Part shown: piece after piece, positions 1 through 12,900 of the stretch
Layout of the letters: each line of letters begins with the position of its first letter
Numbering within the stretch: the first letter of the stretch is position 1
Assembly: GCA_965153455.1 (NCBI GenBank)
Contig: OZ234496.1
Coordinates: forward strand, 2,914,001-2,978,000
DNA: 64,000 nt
Reading direction: 5' to 3'
Source of the DNA: Sphagnum compactum
Taxonomy: Eukaryota > Bryophyta > Sphagnopsida > Sphagnales
The notes under the pieces: model-generated
Databases searched by the model: none
Told to the model about the DNA's origin: nothing
The model's input: the letters and a program-made list of their open reading frames with translations, nothing else
Made by a program: the position numbers and the translations under genes

Positions 1-2361
1 GAACCTAACCAAGAGATTACTCAAAACCTACTCTAGAACCGAGAATAGGCTTGATTTGAAAAAAAATTGAAAATTGAAACTGAAACTAATCCTCACATTA
101 AAAAACCAATTCCAAAACTGGGTCCCCTTTATATTTTTTTAAAAAGGAACCTAACCAAAACTTGAACCGGCCCCATAAATGTTTTTGGAACCAGAACTAC
201 AGTTCCTCCTAGAACCTAAGAACTACACAACACTGGTCTCTTTTTGCCTTTGCACTTGAGTAACCCTCCCTACTCATGCTTGGGGATCTCTACTGCCTAC
301 ACATGTACACTCCATTTTACGTCAAGTGACTACCTAAGGAAAACACCAAGAATGCATGCATCAGTAGAGAGAGATCAACACAAGGTTGAGATTCTCACAT
401 GGATTTGAGGGACACACCTGCACCCAATTGTTAATATCCAAATTCACTTGAAGTGCAAGATTTAGAAAATCTTACATAGTTTGTTACAGTAGGCAAACTG
501 TTATTGACTGGTTTCAGTGCCCAGGACTGAAGCAGGCCCAAATCACACTGGTGCGGCCAACAAGCACTATTGCCAACAACAGGATGTAAAAATGCTGGAG
601 GTCAAGTGCGCATGTTGCCAAAGGAAATTGCAAGAGAGACCAGCAGTTCACATGCACATGTAGCTTGGGAGCTGTGACAAGAATTCAAAGGTCTTGTCAA
701 TATCTTGTTGAGGTCTCATCAGGGTCTTTTGTCTTAGAGAGGAGATATCCAGAAAGAAAGGAAGAGAAGGCATACAGGGATGTATTTGGTAGCTGTCAGG
801 CAGCCAAGAGGCCACCATGGCAGCTGTATGGATCACCACATTGCAGCCCCTGCAAACTTCCAGGACCATGGGGGTATCTTCTGTTTCTCTGTGTCTCTAC
901 ACATACATTTGCAAGTTTTTTGCCAGCTGATGGCTGATGTCAAGCAACATCTGTGGTACATTTACACATACCATATAGAAGAAAGTGCATGCAACAACCT
1001 TTCAATCAATTTCAGACAAATTTCTCCGAACAAGAAAAGCAGTGCTCACCATACTCTTCACACAAATGAGAGATACCCCATCTATTTTCTGAAGAAAAAC
1101 TGGGGTACTTTTCTGCAAGGATAGACAAATCACAGACCACTGGAAGAATTGCCTGTGAGAAGGCACATGTGACATGACAGAGCACATGTCCATAATCAAC
1201 TCTCAATGTCTCAGCTTCTCTGAAAGTTCTCTCTGAAAATTGCTAGAGTTCTTGGTTACTTCTCCACACTACAACACACAAGATGAACCAGGGATCCTAG
1301 CTATGATCTGCAAGTTCGCGAACCAAGATGTAGAAAACAAGAAATTGAGTGCACTCAATCACAGTCTTGATTCAACTGACTACCCAAATACAGACTCTCA
1401 TTGTGGGCCTAGCCAATGTAAGATCTAATCTCTCTCCTGACAGACAGAATTCCTAGAATTTTCATATATGGTTTGCCAATATACTAAACAATTATGACTG
1501 ATACCAAACATAGTCCTGGTAAGAGCATGAAGGCAATTCTTGACAGATGTCAGTTTCTCTCAGACCATGGGTTGCAGTGCTCAGTAAACAATAGCCCATT
1601 TGATCAAATGCTCAAACTCTCACACACTGGTGATGCCCATGATCTCACAACAATGCTTGAAGTGGCCTCTGAGTCCACTGTTCATTTAGTGGCCAGTGGC
1701 AAGATCATTGACATCAGAAAACACCAAGTTAGAAACACAGTGAATAAATGAAACTTGCTCACTTCAGATGGTTATAGCCTCTTACATAGATTACTTCCAG
1801 AGGATCACATTTAGTCCAGCACATTAACCAAACCAATTACTGAAAATGATAGGTTCCAAACAACCGCATACAGATGTTCCAACAGGATGCTCTTTGTGTT
1901 GAACAGAAGTTTGCCAGGCTTAGTTCCTTGCTGCTCTTAATTCCTGACTGCACTTTTTCCTCGGGTAGGCAGTGTCTTGCATGGCTTCAACAGTCTTTTT
2001 CAGCAAGATTTTGAGTAGTGCCTCGCTTCTACTAACAAAGGGAATTCCTATTTCAAAGAGAACTAACAGGAGAAAGAAACATGATAGATTGTTCATTTCA
2101 TCTTGGGCCTCACATGGGATTCTGGGTGCCTGTCAATGAGCCAAAGAAGCATTACCAAAAAATGGCCCAACTTTCCACCTCAGATGAAGTTGAAAGTTCT
2201 GCAGTTTGCCTGCTACTGTCCTCATGACTAACTCTGCGTCTGTGAAACCTTAAGACTGCAGCCCCTTGGAACGAACAACTTCCTGGGTTTAGAGTAATAA
2301 AAGTACACTGGCATACAATCATGGAAACCCACTCTAAGCATCAATTTTATCTTCAGAAAGA
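1..2361. other. Region downstream of API5; no gene recognised
   Basis: This stretch follows the API5 stop codon on the minus strand, so its right part should hold the API5 3' UTR. Only short frames (under about 115 codons) are open, and none resembles a known family. The first 230 bases carry several degenerate copies of a GAACC/AACC-rich motif (for example near 1-45, 147-172 and 188-222), a low-order repeat of unknown origin. I see no RNA gene. Confidence 0.5.
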
Positions 2362-5300
2362 CTACCAAGTGCCTCTGCCTCGATTACGACCCCCTCGCCA
2401 ACCTCCTTTGCCCCCAGGTCTTGTACCTTGAGAAAGGCCAGCCAATGCTTTGTTCACTAGCTGTCTGGAGCCCAGGCCATTTCCCCGCCCCCTCTTCACC
2501 GCTGTAGCCCCACTTCCATTTAATGTTGGTGCTGCTCGCTTGTTCCTTCACAGTTAAACCAACACAAAAGCCTTAGTGTTGCACATCTTCAGACTATGCA
2601 AGCTGTGGCTTTTCTGGAACCACATTTGCTCAAAGTTGTGCTCCACTGAAATTCTATTATTTAACAGAGATTATGATGTATACAAGGGCAACTGAGCAGC
2701 TTCAAATAGAGATGTCATCATTCTCACAACTACAACTTTTCAGAGTGAGGTCTGTCTTCTACCCTGTGGAGGGAACAGCTGGAACTGGGGCAGGCTTCAG
2801 GTTTTCTTTCCATGAGAGGGTAAATGTCTTCTTCTCACCAAAGAAAGTGGGTGCCTTCTGGTGCAGTGGCTGCTAGCAAGCAAGCACACATATGTCAGGA
2901 ATACTGCAGAAAGAGAATGTTCTGTTACAGCTCCAATCACCAGCAAGCATGGGATGTACTGTAACTGCACCTGGGCTAGGGCAAGTATGTTGTTGCAAGT
3001 ACGTAATCCTATGCTTGTACTCTGTTTCTTTGCTTTCTGCACACTCACACTCATCAAATATCAGCTGGCTGCAACAGCGTCATTGTGCAAAACTTGGTAA
3101 CTATAGGAAAGTCTGACAGGTGACCAGATATATGAAGCAGCTATTCAGCAATTAACAAAAGGACGCCTTACAGGTGGGGGACATAAAACAAAGTTTAAGA
3201 CAGCACTCTAATGTTAGAGATATATCTTCATTAGTATCCAGAAGTTCTGGATACATGAACATGTAAGTCAGTGCAGAGTAGCATTCACATACCACATCAG
3301 CTTTGGCAGCATCTGTTTTAGCAGAAGACATAGCCTTGTTGTGTTCTGACATGCCCTGAGTCAATTTCTTGTTGGTAGCCTTTGCTGAGTCCTCCACCAC
3401 AGTCAATCTACCATCAACAAATACTTAATAACTACAAGTTGTAACAAAATCCACAAAAATCTCCCTAGCTTAGGTTTTTCCTGTTTCCATTTATTGGAAA
3501 CTACCAACCAACAACATTGAGCAAGATAATATGACAATACATAGAAACCCAAAACAGCACAAAGTCCCCTGCCTCTCAGTGAAGTCTATGAAAAGCTCCT
3601 TGAAGTCCTCTCCCAATCGGTCAGAGGGTTGGCCTGTCACTATTTTGTATCCACACAAGCTGTTTGTTGTATTTGGTGTCTGCATGCATGCACACAGCCA
3701 GGACAAGTCCCAAAATTGGACAGTGACACAGTGACAAGCCAAAAATTAGTTCATTGTCTGAGGATTGAGACCAGAGCAATCTTCAAACATTTGTACATAC
3801 GGCAATGACTACAATGCAAGGTCTGAATATCTATCTATGAGCATTGGAAAGAGATGGTGACCTTGTGAGCCAATTGATGAAATGTAAACAGCAGGCACTC
3901 CACAAAAGTGAAGTTCAACTCTTCTCCTGTTTTCTTCCGTGGCATATACTTCTGCAGTACCATGCACAACATCCACACCACCAATGTCTGAAGGAAGTCA
4001 TAGAAGTATTTTAATTAGCAAGTACAAATGCAGTCCCCAGCACAGTTGAAAGGGAAACAGAAAGATAACAATAGATGCATTCAGTAGTAAAATCCAACCA
4101 ACTATGTCATCCTTCAATAACAAAGGCAGAGCAGAATACCTTAAGAAGTTGTAAAATTGAAGGAAGAAGATTCCTGGCATCTTGAGCAGATGTGTAGGGT
4201 GAGCTTTCAGCTAAGTTTTTCAGCAAGTCCAACTTCTTATCCTCTGGGAGCTGAACCCACCAACAATCCATCAATTGTCAGGTTACTCAAGCCTCCAATA
4301 TGTAAGAAATCGACTTGCAGCAGTTTTCTTCAATCTGGCCCTCAAAGAATACATACCTTGTCAAAAACAGGAAGAAGGTGCTTGTTGATATAATTTAGAA
4401 ACTTGCTGTTAGAAGCTCCACGCTGCACACAAAACCATCCAGAAATAAAGGATATTTCTGAAACCACCAAAGAGCTTTACTCCCAAACTCAAGTGATGTT
4501 GGAATGAGTACAAATTTCCAGATTGTCCTTTCTGTAGAGTCCTGTTGCAAGCTACGAAAGACAGCTGCAGACGTCGCCCAGATAACAGAAACTGACCAGG
4601 GGATGTAAGAAAAAGTGCACATGAACTAGAAAGCAGAGACATACCACATAAAAAGGAAGAGCCATGTTCAAACAAGACATCAAGCGGTCAATGTGGTCAG
4701 TGTCTGTTATCTGCACAGCAAACCCAAGAACACTTCTACATCACCCACACAATGCCAATGACCTATGTCAACAGGTAAACTGAATGCTTGGCCAAACCTT
4801 AAGCTAGATTGCAAGCACATCAGATCACAACCTTAGCCTGAAAAAGATAGATTTCATACACTGCCCAAAACAGAAGTGGAAGGCCGGGAAGCTGGGTCTC
4901 AGACATGTGTTCATTTTTTTCCAGCAGAGCAAGGAACCACTCGGACCCTGCCTCAGGAGCCGAGAGGTTGTCATCATTGAAAGCAGCAAACCCCACTGCC
5001 TTTCAACATAAACTAAAACTGAATCCCACTGCAAGATCCGCTTTTCTCTATACCAGGGCATTCCATTACACTCAAACTGTCTAGATCACACAAGTATCCT
5101 TACTAGAACATATACAAAGAAAAAATAAGGACAACAGAATCAAATGAGGGAACAGACAGTGAAAATGGCATCTAGATCAGCTTGACCCTCCACAATCTCC
5201 AGCAACTCTTGCACACGTTCTGGGGGTGACTTATCGTTGAAAAGTGTCAAACTCTTGAGGAAATCCATGAACATCTTAAACTCAGCTCCTGTCACATCTT

Positions 5301-8226
5301 GCAAACTCTGCATCACCAACACGCTCAGTCACAAATATTGCTGATGTAGGGGAGAGTGATGTAAGGAAGAAATACCTCTTCTACTACTGAAGCTTCTGAA
5401 TTTTGTTTCCTGTGCAGCATCTGCATCACACTACTCCAATCTACTACCAAAAACAAAGTTTACTCCTGCTCAGAGGAAAGAGAAGGTTCAATACAGCAAA
5501 GTAGAACCTTGCATAATTTAAAGCAAATTCAATTACCTTCTTGATGAGATCAGTAATGTGTCTCTCCATCTCTGCCTCTGGGTGCAGTAGCTCCCGTTTC
5601 AAAGGAAACACCTAAAGTAGAGTCCATTCTTAGTCCTTGAGAGAAACAGAGCTGAAGGAAACACGAGTCACTTGCAGAAAACAATATGTGGAACGACATC
5701 AAGAAAAGCATTTATAAAAAATAAGAGCTGCCCACACTGATACACCTAAGAACAGAATCTCTACCAGATGTGAGGCTGCTCAATTGACACCTGAGGACAG
5801 ACACATAGGGTGAGACAGATGCATACTCTTTCTCGCACAAAGACTAGAACCTTCTCCCGAATGTTCTCATCTGAATTTTCAATGTGTTTGAACAGAGCTG
5901 TTAGGGATGCTGCAAGGTATGACAAGCCATTCTGTTGAGTTAGAGCCAAAATAGCAAGTCAATTACATCTACCTAGCTAAATCTCACAAGCAGTGTACAA
6001 TGTGTATGATATTCCCAAAGTAAAATCCTACTGTTACTGGCCACTCATACTCTGCTTTATGCATGGGAAGGCTGTGCAGAGCTAAGGGGCTGGCATCATA
6101 TACCTTTGGTGTCTTGCCGCAGCACAGACATGAGCGCCTTTGCTACAGCATCTCGCTCCAGCCCCTCTTCTGTTACAAAAATACACTGTATGATTCATAT
6201 ATGTCTTCTATATAAGCTGAGAACATCCCTGTACTTATGATTCACGTCAACCTGAATAGAATTGAGAAATGAACCAATAAGATTGTAGAATGCAGTATCT
6301 TACTATATATCTGCAAACAGGAAAAGGAGAAAACCCAACCCTAAAGTACAGAGAGGGAAAAAGCAAAGAAAAAAAAAAAAAACTGAGGAGCAGTTTGGAT
6401 AACTGTGACAGTCACACACATGTTCAGAGACCTTGACAGCAACATTCCATGGTAATCATCAGCTACCATAATATCCCCCGTGGCTTCATCATCTGCCAGT
6501 AGTCAATGGAGGCCAATCTCATACTTGACCAAAATACTGAGTTTTTGCCGAAAAACTGGATGATTCATTTGCCCACCATAACAAGGTTCCCTACTGTGGC
6601 TATACACACCAGTGACAGCAAAAGGAAATTGCTGCATACATACCTGCAAGGAGCAATTGACCTAGAACATCTCCAATCTTTGGCACGTGCTCTGGTGTAT
6701 CTTTGCATAACAGTGGTAGCCCACGAATTGCCTGCACCCGAATCTACAATCCCTCCCCCACAACCCCTCATGTATCATCAGTACACCTACACTGACCTAC
6801 GGTTGTATGCCACCTACCCTCCCAGTGAACATGCCATGACTATTCAAAGTCTACAAGCATTTACAGAGAGTAAGGTTCAAACTCAAGGACTTCTGCTTAT
6901 CTCAAATATTGTAGAATCCTTGAACTACTGGTTTCAGAAGGTATCCTGTAACATAGATAGACCCTAAATACTGTCTAGGTCGTGTAAATTTTATAGTCGT
7001 CTGCTTTCATCACTCAGCATTCCCACAAATTCATGACTATGTGCATACTCGGATGTAGCATACAATGATACCAACAGATATAGCATCCCTCCATTCAGTA
7101 TGTCCCTAGACCATGTGCAAATCCAGTGTTCTTAGTATAATACACACTTCCAAATACCTGCTGTGAGTCTCCATTCAATGCAAATGCAGAAGGAATTGAA
7201 GGATAGACAAAACTCAATGCACATGGCAAAAAACCCTAAACCCCTCTAAATTGAACACTTTATGCTCTCAAGTCTCCCAATTGGACTCTGCTTGTGTTCT
7301 GCCAAGTGATATACCACCCTGTAGTACTGATCTTCAGCAAGTTGAGACTGCAGATCAGAATGCGATTGGTGGTTGCAAGGGCATTAGTTTTTGTGTGGTC
7401 CTGCCAACCACCAATAACATTTTGATGCTTCCATAGTCAAACCAGGTCAGGCAGCTAAGATCAGTCAGCCATCATCAGCAAACCCTGCTCATGCTCTGAT
7501 CCTAATGACACACAAGCTGAGCTACTTCTAAGGTTATGTTCCCTTAGGCCCTGAAACCCTACAGGTAAGGCTGCAGCAAAGCTAACCCCAAGTTCATCTT
7601 CCTCGCACAAATCCAGTTGAGCATTGATTGCCTGTGCAGACAGACTAGGAAAATACTTGAAAAACCGTGGAATGAGTTGTGCAGCCAGTTGCTTCGCCTT
7701 ACTGCTCCCCTTTGCAGCTGCTATAATCCCCACATAGTCTGCCTCATTCTACTCTCCCAATCCCCACCCCGAAAACCCCATCCCACACACCACCACCACT
7801 ATGAACCTCCAGGAAACAAAACCCTCATTGTTTTAGGTCAAATCTTCTCTTGAGCCAAGAAACTCAAAACAAGGAAAAACAAAGCAGAGAGATGATATGG
7901 TCTACCAACCGGCATATGGTGATTGAGAGCATCTCTTTCACCGATCAGGGTTATTAAAAAATCTTTCCAGAGATTGTCTCAATTTTGATGTCGTCATGAA
8001 TCCTACCAAAATTACTAATCGTCATGGCATTGATGCTTAGCCAACTAAACCTCCCCTACAAATTACATATCACACAGCAAACGACTCCAACGCCACACTT
8101 TTTTTTTTTGGGTCTTAAGAATGTCTGTGCAAGACTCACCTTGCTTTTGTCGCTGGACTCGCTGAGATGCTCCCCATACTCGTACAGCTTCTCGATGGCA
8201 GCGGAATCTTCTTTTGAGTTGTCCAT
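2362..8226 (-). CDS. API5: API5 (apoptosis inhibitor 5) homologue, 16 coding exons, 544 aa
   Basis: API5 proteins are nuclear alpha-helical (HEAT/ARM-like) scaffolds; the animal protein restrains apoptosis, and a plant homologue is reported to act in RNA-related control of tapetal cell death. Coding exons, 5' to 3' on the minus strand: 8226-8140, 7748-7587, 6743-6644, 6169-6104, 5909-5827, 5611-5537, 5307-5158, 4710-4645, 4422-4357, 4250-4140, 3951-3862, 3679-3573, 3407-3293, 3036-2971, 2869-2763, 2545-2362. They sum to 1635 nt with consistent phases. Recognisable blocks: KAKQLAAQLIPRFFKYF (exon 2), IRVQAIRGLPLLCKDTPE (exon 3), ERHITDLIKK (exon 6), CGYKIVTGQPSDRLGEDF (exon 12), KKLTQGMSEHNKAM (exon 13), GLRTCNNILALAQ (exon 14). 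The last 61 codons are Gly/Arg-rich and end in an RGG-like tail, typical of the family and probably RNA-binding or nuclear. The ATG at 8226 is the first in frame; upstream in-frame codons such as GTG at 8241 are not starts. Intron 12 seems to use a GC donor. Confidence 0.93.
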
Positions 8227-9912
8227 AATGCGGTGTGGCACGACGAGGATGGTGAATCAGCCAAAAGAGACGCCGGGATAGAACAGATTTATGACTAAAG
8301 GAAAATAAAAACACACGCACAAACACAGACGCCCCCACACACACACACTCTCTCTCTCTATCTCTGTCTCTGTCTCTCTCTCGATCTGGCTGCTTGCTGC
8401 TGCTGCAACTACAGTTTCCGTCAAGCGTGTAGCGAAACTGAAACTACCTGCATGGTAATGAATAACACAGCAAGAGATCGAGGAGCATCAAGGATTGTGC
8501 GCAGCGCAGAGAGGGTCTTCCCCGAGCACGCAAGCAAAGCGCAACAAAGAGCTCGGGCGCGGGAGGCTGGAAGAAAGCGCTAGGAAGGAGGGGCTTTGGT
8601 TTGAGTTCGGATTATGAACATGTTGAAAACCCTTCATGGATGAAAACCATCACGTCTTACTGCTATTTCATCCGTGAGACTTGGCAACCCATGATGTTCA
8701 TCATCGGCTTGCCCTTAGGTTTTCCTAAACAACCCCCCCCCCCCACACGCGCCCCAACCAACTCTTCCCTTAAAAATCCAACCACTATACAATTTACAAC
8801 AGGGGACCAGGGGAATTATTTTATTGGTCCATAACACAAAAATAGGTAGGTAATCTTATTAGAGTCTTGGATGCTCTGAAAGCTGAGAAGGGATTATTAT
8901 TTCAAGGACTTCCATTTTTTTTGTCTATATAATTTTGAGTTTCCCTTTGAATTATGAAAGGCCAATTTTTTTTTACTTATTTTGTAACTCTCATTGGAGT
9001 GGGGGTCATCATCTTCTTCTTGAGCTTTGGTGTTTCTCTTCTTCCCCTATAAAATTGCTCTATTGCAATAATACCTATGGAGGGTAACAATGATCAATTC
9101 CATAACTCTACATTGAATAAATTATAAACTAGGATTTATTTCAACATATGATCATTATGTCAATGGTGTGACAAAACTATATCATCAAATTTGAGCTCGG
9201 CGCAGCTGCAACTATTTTATTTATTTCTTATGTTTTCATATGGTTTTCAACAAAATCATCGTTATTAATGTCAATGTTTCATTTAATTTAATATACGTTT
9301 CATGGACATAAAAAGACACATATTAAATTTATTTTTTTTCATACCCATGCAAAGGTTCAGACCTAAAACCTGGAAAGAGAAACCATACATCAGAAACAAT
9401 TCCCCTCCCTTTATGCTAGTGAATGTACACATTTTCTGGGCATCCAAAACTAGTAAACACATTACAATCCAAGAGATCTTCCCATAAGCCAGCAGTTGGC
9501 TAGACATTCATAAATCCATGAATCCACTGTAAGTCAATTATCTAGTGTTTGTGTGCAATATTAGAATTGTGACAACAAATGGTGACTACTCTGCAATAAG
9601 TCATTATGTGGACACTATTTCCATTGTTTGCCATAAGTTCTCTGACTTTCAAACCTTAACATGCCATTCCAAAAACATAAATGAACCTTGCAATCCCTCT
9701 ATCTGCTACTGCCCACGAAACTAGAAGCCAGGAAAAAGAAAAGAAATCTGTCCACTCTCTAAAAGTGAACCATATGTAGGGCAACATTCGAAAGCATCCA
9801 TATGGATCCTATTTGAGGAATCAGGAGCTTTTGTTCTGACTATGCCATGATACATAACCGAAAAATTTCAAAATCTGCATAGATTTGTCCAATTAAGAAC
9901 CCAATGCGAACT
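8227..9912. other. Intergenic: API5 promoter side and glucosidase II 3' flank
   Basis: The first ~400 bases, upstream of the API5 start on the minus strand, are GC-richer than the rest and hold a (CA)n/(CT)n microsatellite (about 8334-8384), a common feature of plant 5' UTRs and core promoters. A 12-base C run lies at 8733-8744. The rest is AT-rich and should include the 3' UTR of the glucosidase II gene. No further gene is recognised. Confidence 0.55.
8334..8384. repeat. (CA)n then (CT)n microsatellite in the API5 5' region
   Basis: About seven CA units run directly into an interrupted CT/TCTG tract. On the transcribed (minus) strand this reads as a GA-rich tract followed by GT, about 110 bases upstream of the API5 ATG. 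GA/CT tracts near plant start sites often contribute to promoter activity; that role is inferred here. Confidence 0.85.
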
Positions 9913-12900
9913 TTATACCAATTTTATAGACCAATTGTCCGAGATGCGTACATTTGGGAGCCGCAGAATAAGAGCTGTGGAAGAGGCACCTCGTTGCAGT
10001 AATGGAGGACCAATGTCAGTTTCAATTCGCCGCTCGTCCTGTTCTACTATGGCATTTTTGCCAATAGTCAGATCTTTGGCCCGAACACCTAAAATGACAA
10101 TTCGCTCAACCAAGCAAGAAGTCGTGAATACTTTTGAGCCTGTTTTCACAGGTGCCAAGGTAGTGGATGTAAGTCTTCCCTTTGAGAATTTGAATTGCCG
10201 ATGGATGAAGGCACCTTGTTCAAAATCATAACTTTTCCCATCATCAATGTACAGTTCCCCACTGGCCTCATATGTGGAATTCAATGCCACAACCTGCCAC
10301 CCAACAAGTCACCCAATAAGCTCCCACTTCAGATTGTGCAGAATCAGTTCACTACCCAGGATCCCCACCCGAGCTTGGGATATTACCAAGTTTAGAGCCC
10401 CAGACCAAAATCAAGTGCTGTGGCCAAGAGAGGCTTTCTTAGCTTACATTTGCAATCCTAGTCCCACAAACTCAGAGCCCAATCTACTTATGTTGGTTTA
10501 ATTAGTACTAGCTTGCACTTAGAACCTGAAGGACCAAGTTGCCACATGGCCAATGAATGGGCTACCATTGAGAACCTCCACAGTTAAAGAGGGCACAGAG
10601 CTAGGTTCTCATTGTTCTCCAAATACAGAGGTTAAACAGCTCTCAGTCAATGATTTCTGTCATGCAGCTTATGCAAGTTTTAAGGCAGTGAAGAATACCA
10701 AGGTGTAAGGGTCGGTTTCCATTTGAGTGGAGCTGCGTCGTCTTCTTTGTTTGCGAGCAATGATAGAACCCGCACGCTGGAAGACAGGAATGCCATCCAT
10801 TGTCACAGGGACATTCACTTTTTGGCCTGCTGGGTATGTAGCTCCTGTCTTCACATCATACCATTTCTGTGTTCCTGGCAGATACACAGTTTCTGATGTT
10901 GCTCCCTGCAAGCCAAGTTGCAATTTAGGACTCACACCAGATGACCAAATCTTCCTAAAAATATGACATAAGTAACCAATGCACATTTGAATCCACATGG
11001 GTTCACCACTTGAATAACATCTGCAGGATTTTAACTATATCTTAAAGCTACAGGGCTACACTTGGATTACTGACTAGTTTAAAGCTCAATTGGACCAGAA
11101 CAGTAACAGTACCACCATCTCCAGAAACTTGGCCATTAAACATTCTAAAGTGATCTTTGGAATCAAAAGGAACAAGACCCAATGGACATATGTACAGTAC
11201 CTGAGAATACACTCCATGTACTAACAAGCTGGGACCAAGAAGAAATTCCTCATCTCTTTCAAAAGTGGAGATATCTTCTGGGAATTCCATCCACAAGGGT
11301 CGCATCAGTGGAACTCCAGTCACACTTGCTTCTTTGAAGAGAGTGTAGACATAAGGTAAAAGTGAATACCGCGAATGCACAGCCTCCCGCATCAGGGTTG
11401 TGTATGGCTCCCTGCAAATTTTCACTCTTGCATTCATCCCCAGGCCATGATGAAGACAGAACTTGTCTTTAATCTAACTGGGTGCACAATGCCACCAGGA
11501 GCTACATGATGTAAAATTCTAATATCTGTCCTCAATAAGATACTCTGTCATTGATAACTGCAACTTCCTGTGTGTTAAATGTCAGCAATTGAATGCAAAC
11601 CACTGAAACAGGCACCACTACAAGCAGTAAGGAATAGGCATGTACTACACTAGACATACCCAAAAAGCCATGGCTCTCGTCGCTTAGTGTCCAAATGAGC
11701 ATGGCCACGAAAAAATGGATAGTATGCCCCCAATTGATACCACCTTGTTAGCAACTCTGGATCCGGGTTCCCAAAAAAGCCACCAACATCGGCACCTACA
11801 CAGACCACAAACAATCCCAAAAGCCTTCATTCAAATTCTTTCTGTCATGTCTCATGACATGACAGTAATGCAGATGGCCCCACAAAGTTGAGGTTTGGGG
11901 AGCTGACTGGATGAAGATCAAGCAGCCTACAAGTGAAGAGTCAAGAAAACGACCAAAACAATTTGTCTCATATCAAGACTCCCATTGAATGTAACTATGG
12001 AACACATGAGAAATTCAAAAGCCTCTATGAGGATAGTGCTGAATGTAAGCTGAGATATAACATGCAAACATTCAGTGATCTCAACCAGTATTTCGGAAGT
12101 CTCAAAACCCTATTAGTTTTGCTTGGGTAGCAGAGTTAGTAGGGACCCTGATTTGTGGATTAGGATTAACTCACTTGCCTGTGAAAGCAATCCCGGTGAG
12201 GCCAAGTGTCAGACACATGGGAACTGAGACCCTCAAATGAGTCCAATCTGCAGTGTTGTCTCCTGTCCATACAGGCCCCACTTTCTGGGTTCCAGCAAAA
12301 ATAGCCCTGGAAAGTACAAAGGGACGTTCATTGCCACCTCCTCGCCTGAGTAAACCCTCCACAGATGCCATATGGAAGTAGTACCCATAAGCATTATGGA
12401 CATCACGGTGTTCCACACCATTGTAATGAAGTGCATCCTTTGGCATCGTTCCCTACACCCAAAATAAGTCAATAGAAGTGAAACCCAGCTCTCAAGTGGA
12501 CCACAGTGACAAACTCTGCTGGTCTTTGTAAAGCTTCCAGATGGTTAAGTTTCAAAGTTGGACTCTGCCCTCAACAGAAGTTTTTACATCATACTTAAAA
12601 TTTCTGGGATATCAAGTTTAAACACCCACATGGTTGGATCCATCTCATAACAGTGAAAACCCCATCTCCAGATCACAAGGAAGATCAGTCAAGGGGCCAA
12701 GATGTTTTCTTTTGATTCTTCTAATGTGCACACGTAACCAAACCTCAGTAGAAATTTGATAGTATGGTTCCATCTTGACTCCAAAGCATGAAATAGCTCA
12801 CTGTAAAATGGTGAAGTAAGATTAAGAGAAAGACCTCAGGTCCATTGAAAACTGATGGCTCGTTCATGTCATTCCAAATATGCAGGATCGGGGTAGAGCC

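Noticed and set aside
4820-4999. 60-codon open minus-strand frame inside API5 intron 7, with a CAG acceptor-like site near its end
   Set aside because: Joining exons 7 and 8 directly gives a gap-free match to the family at that place, so it is not needed; an occasional cassette exon cannot be excluded.
6418-6510. Minus-strand sequence reading DDEATGDIMVADDYHG after a CAG, in phase with API5 exon 3
   Set aside because: Exon 3 to exon 4 without it aligns exactly with plant API5; including it would insert an acidic block not known in the family.
6506-6967. 153-codon ATG-initiated frame on the plus strand
   Set aside because: It lies antisense to API5 exon 3 and its introns; exon 3 on the minus strand has clear family identity, and the plus-strand product resembles nothing.
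8239-8241. Upstream in-frame start for API5
   Set aside because: The codon is GTG, not ATG; the first ATG is at 8226.
8733-8744. Poly-C runs here and at 28548-28556 and 32615-32628
   Set aside because: Homopolymers of this length may be real or sequencing artefacts; no function is suggested by context.
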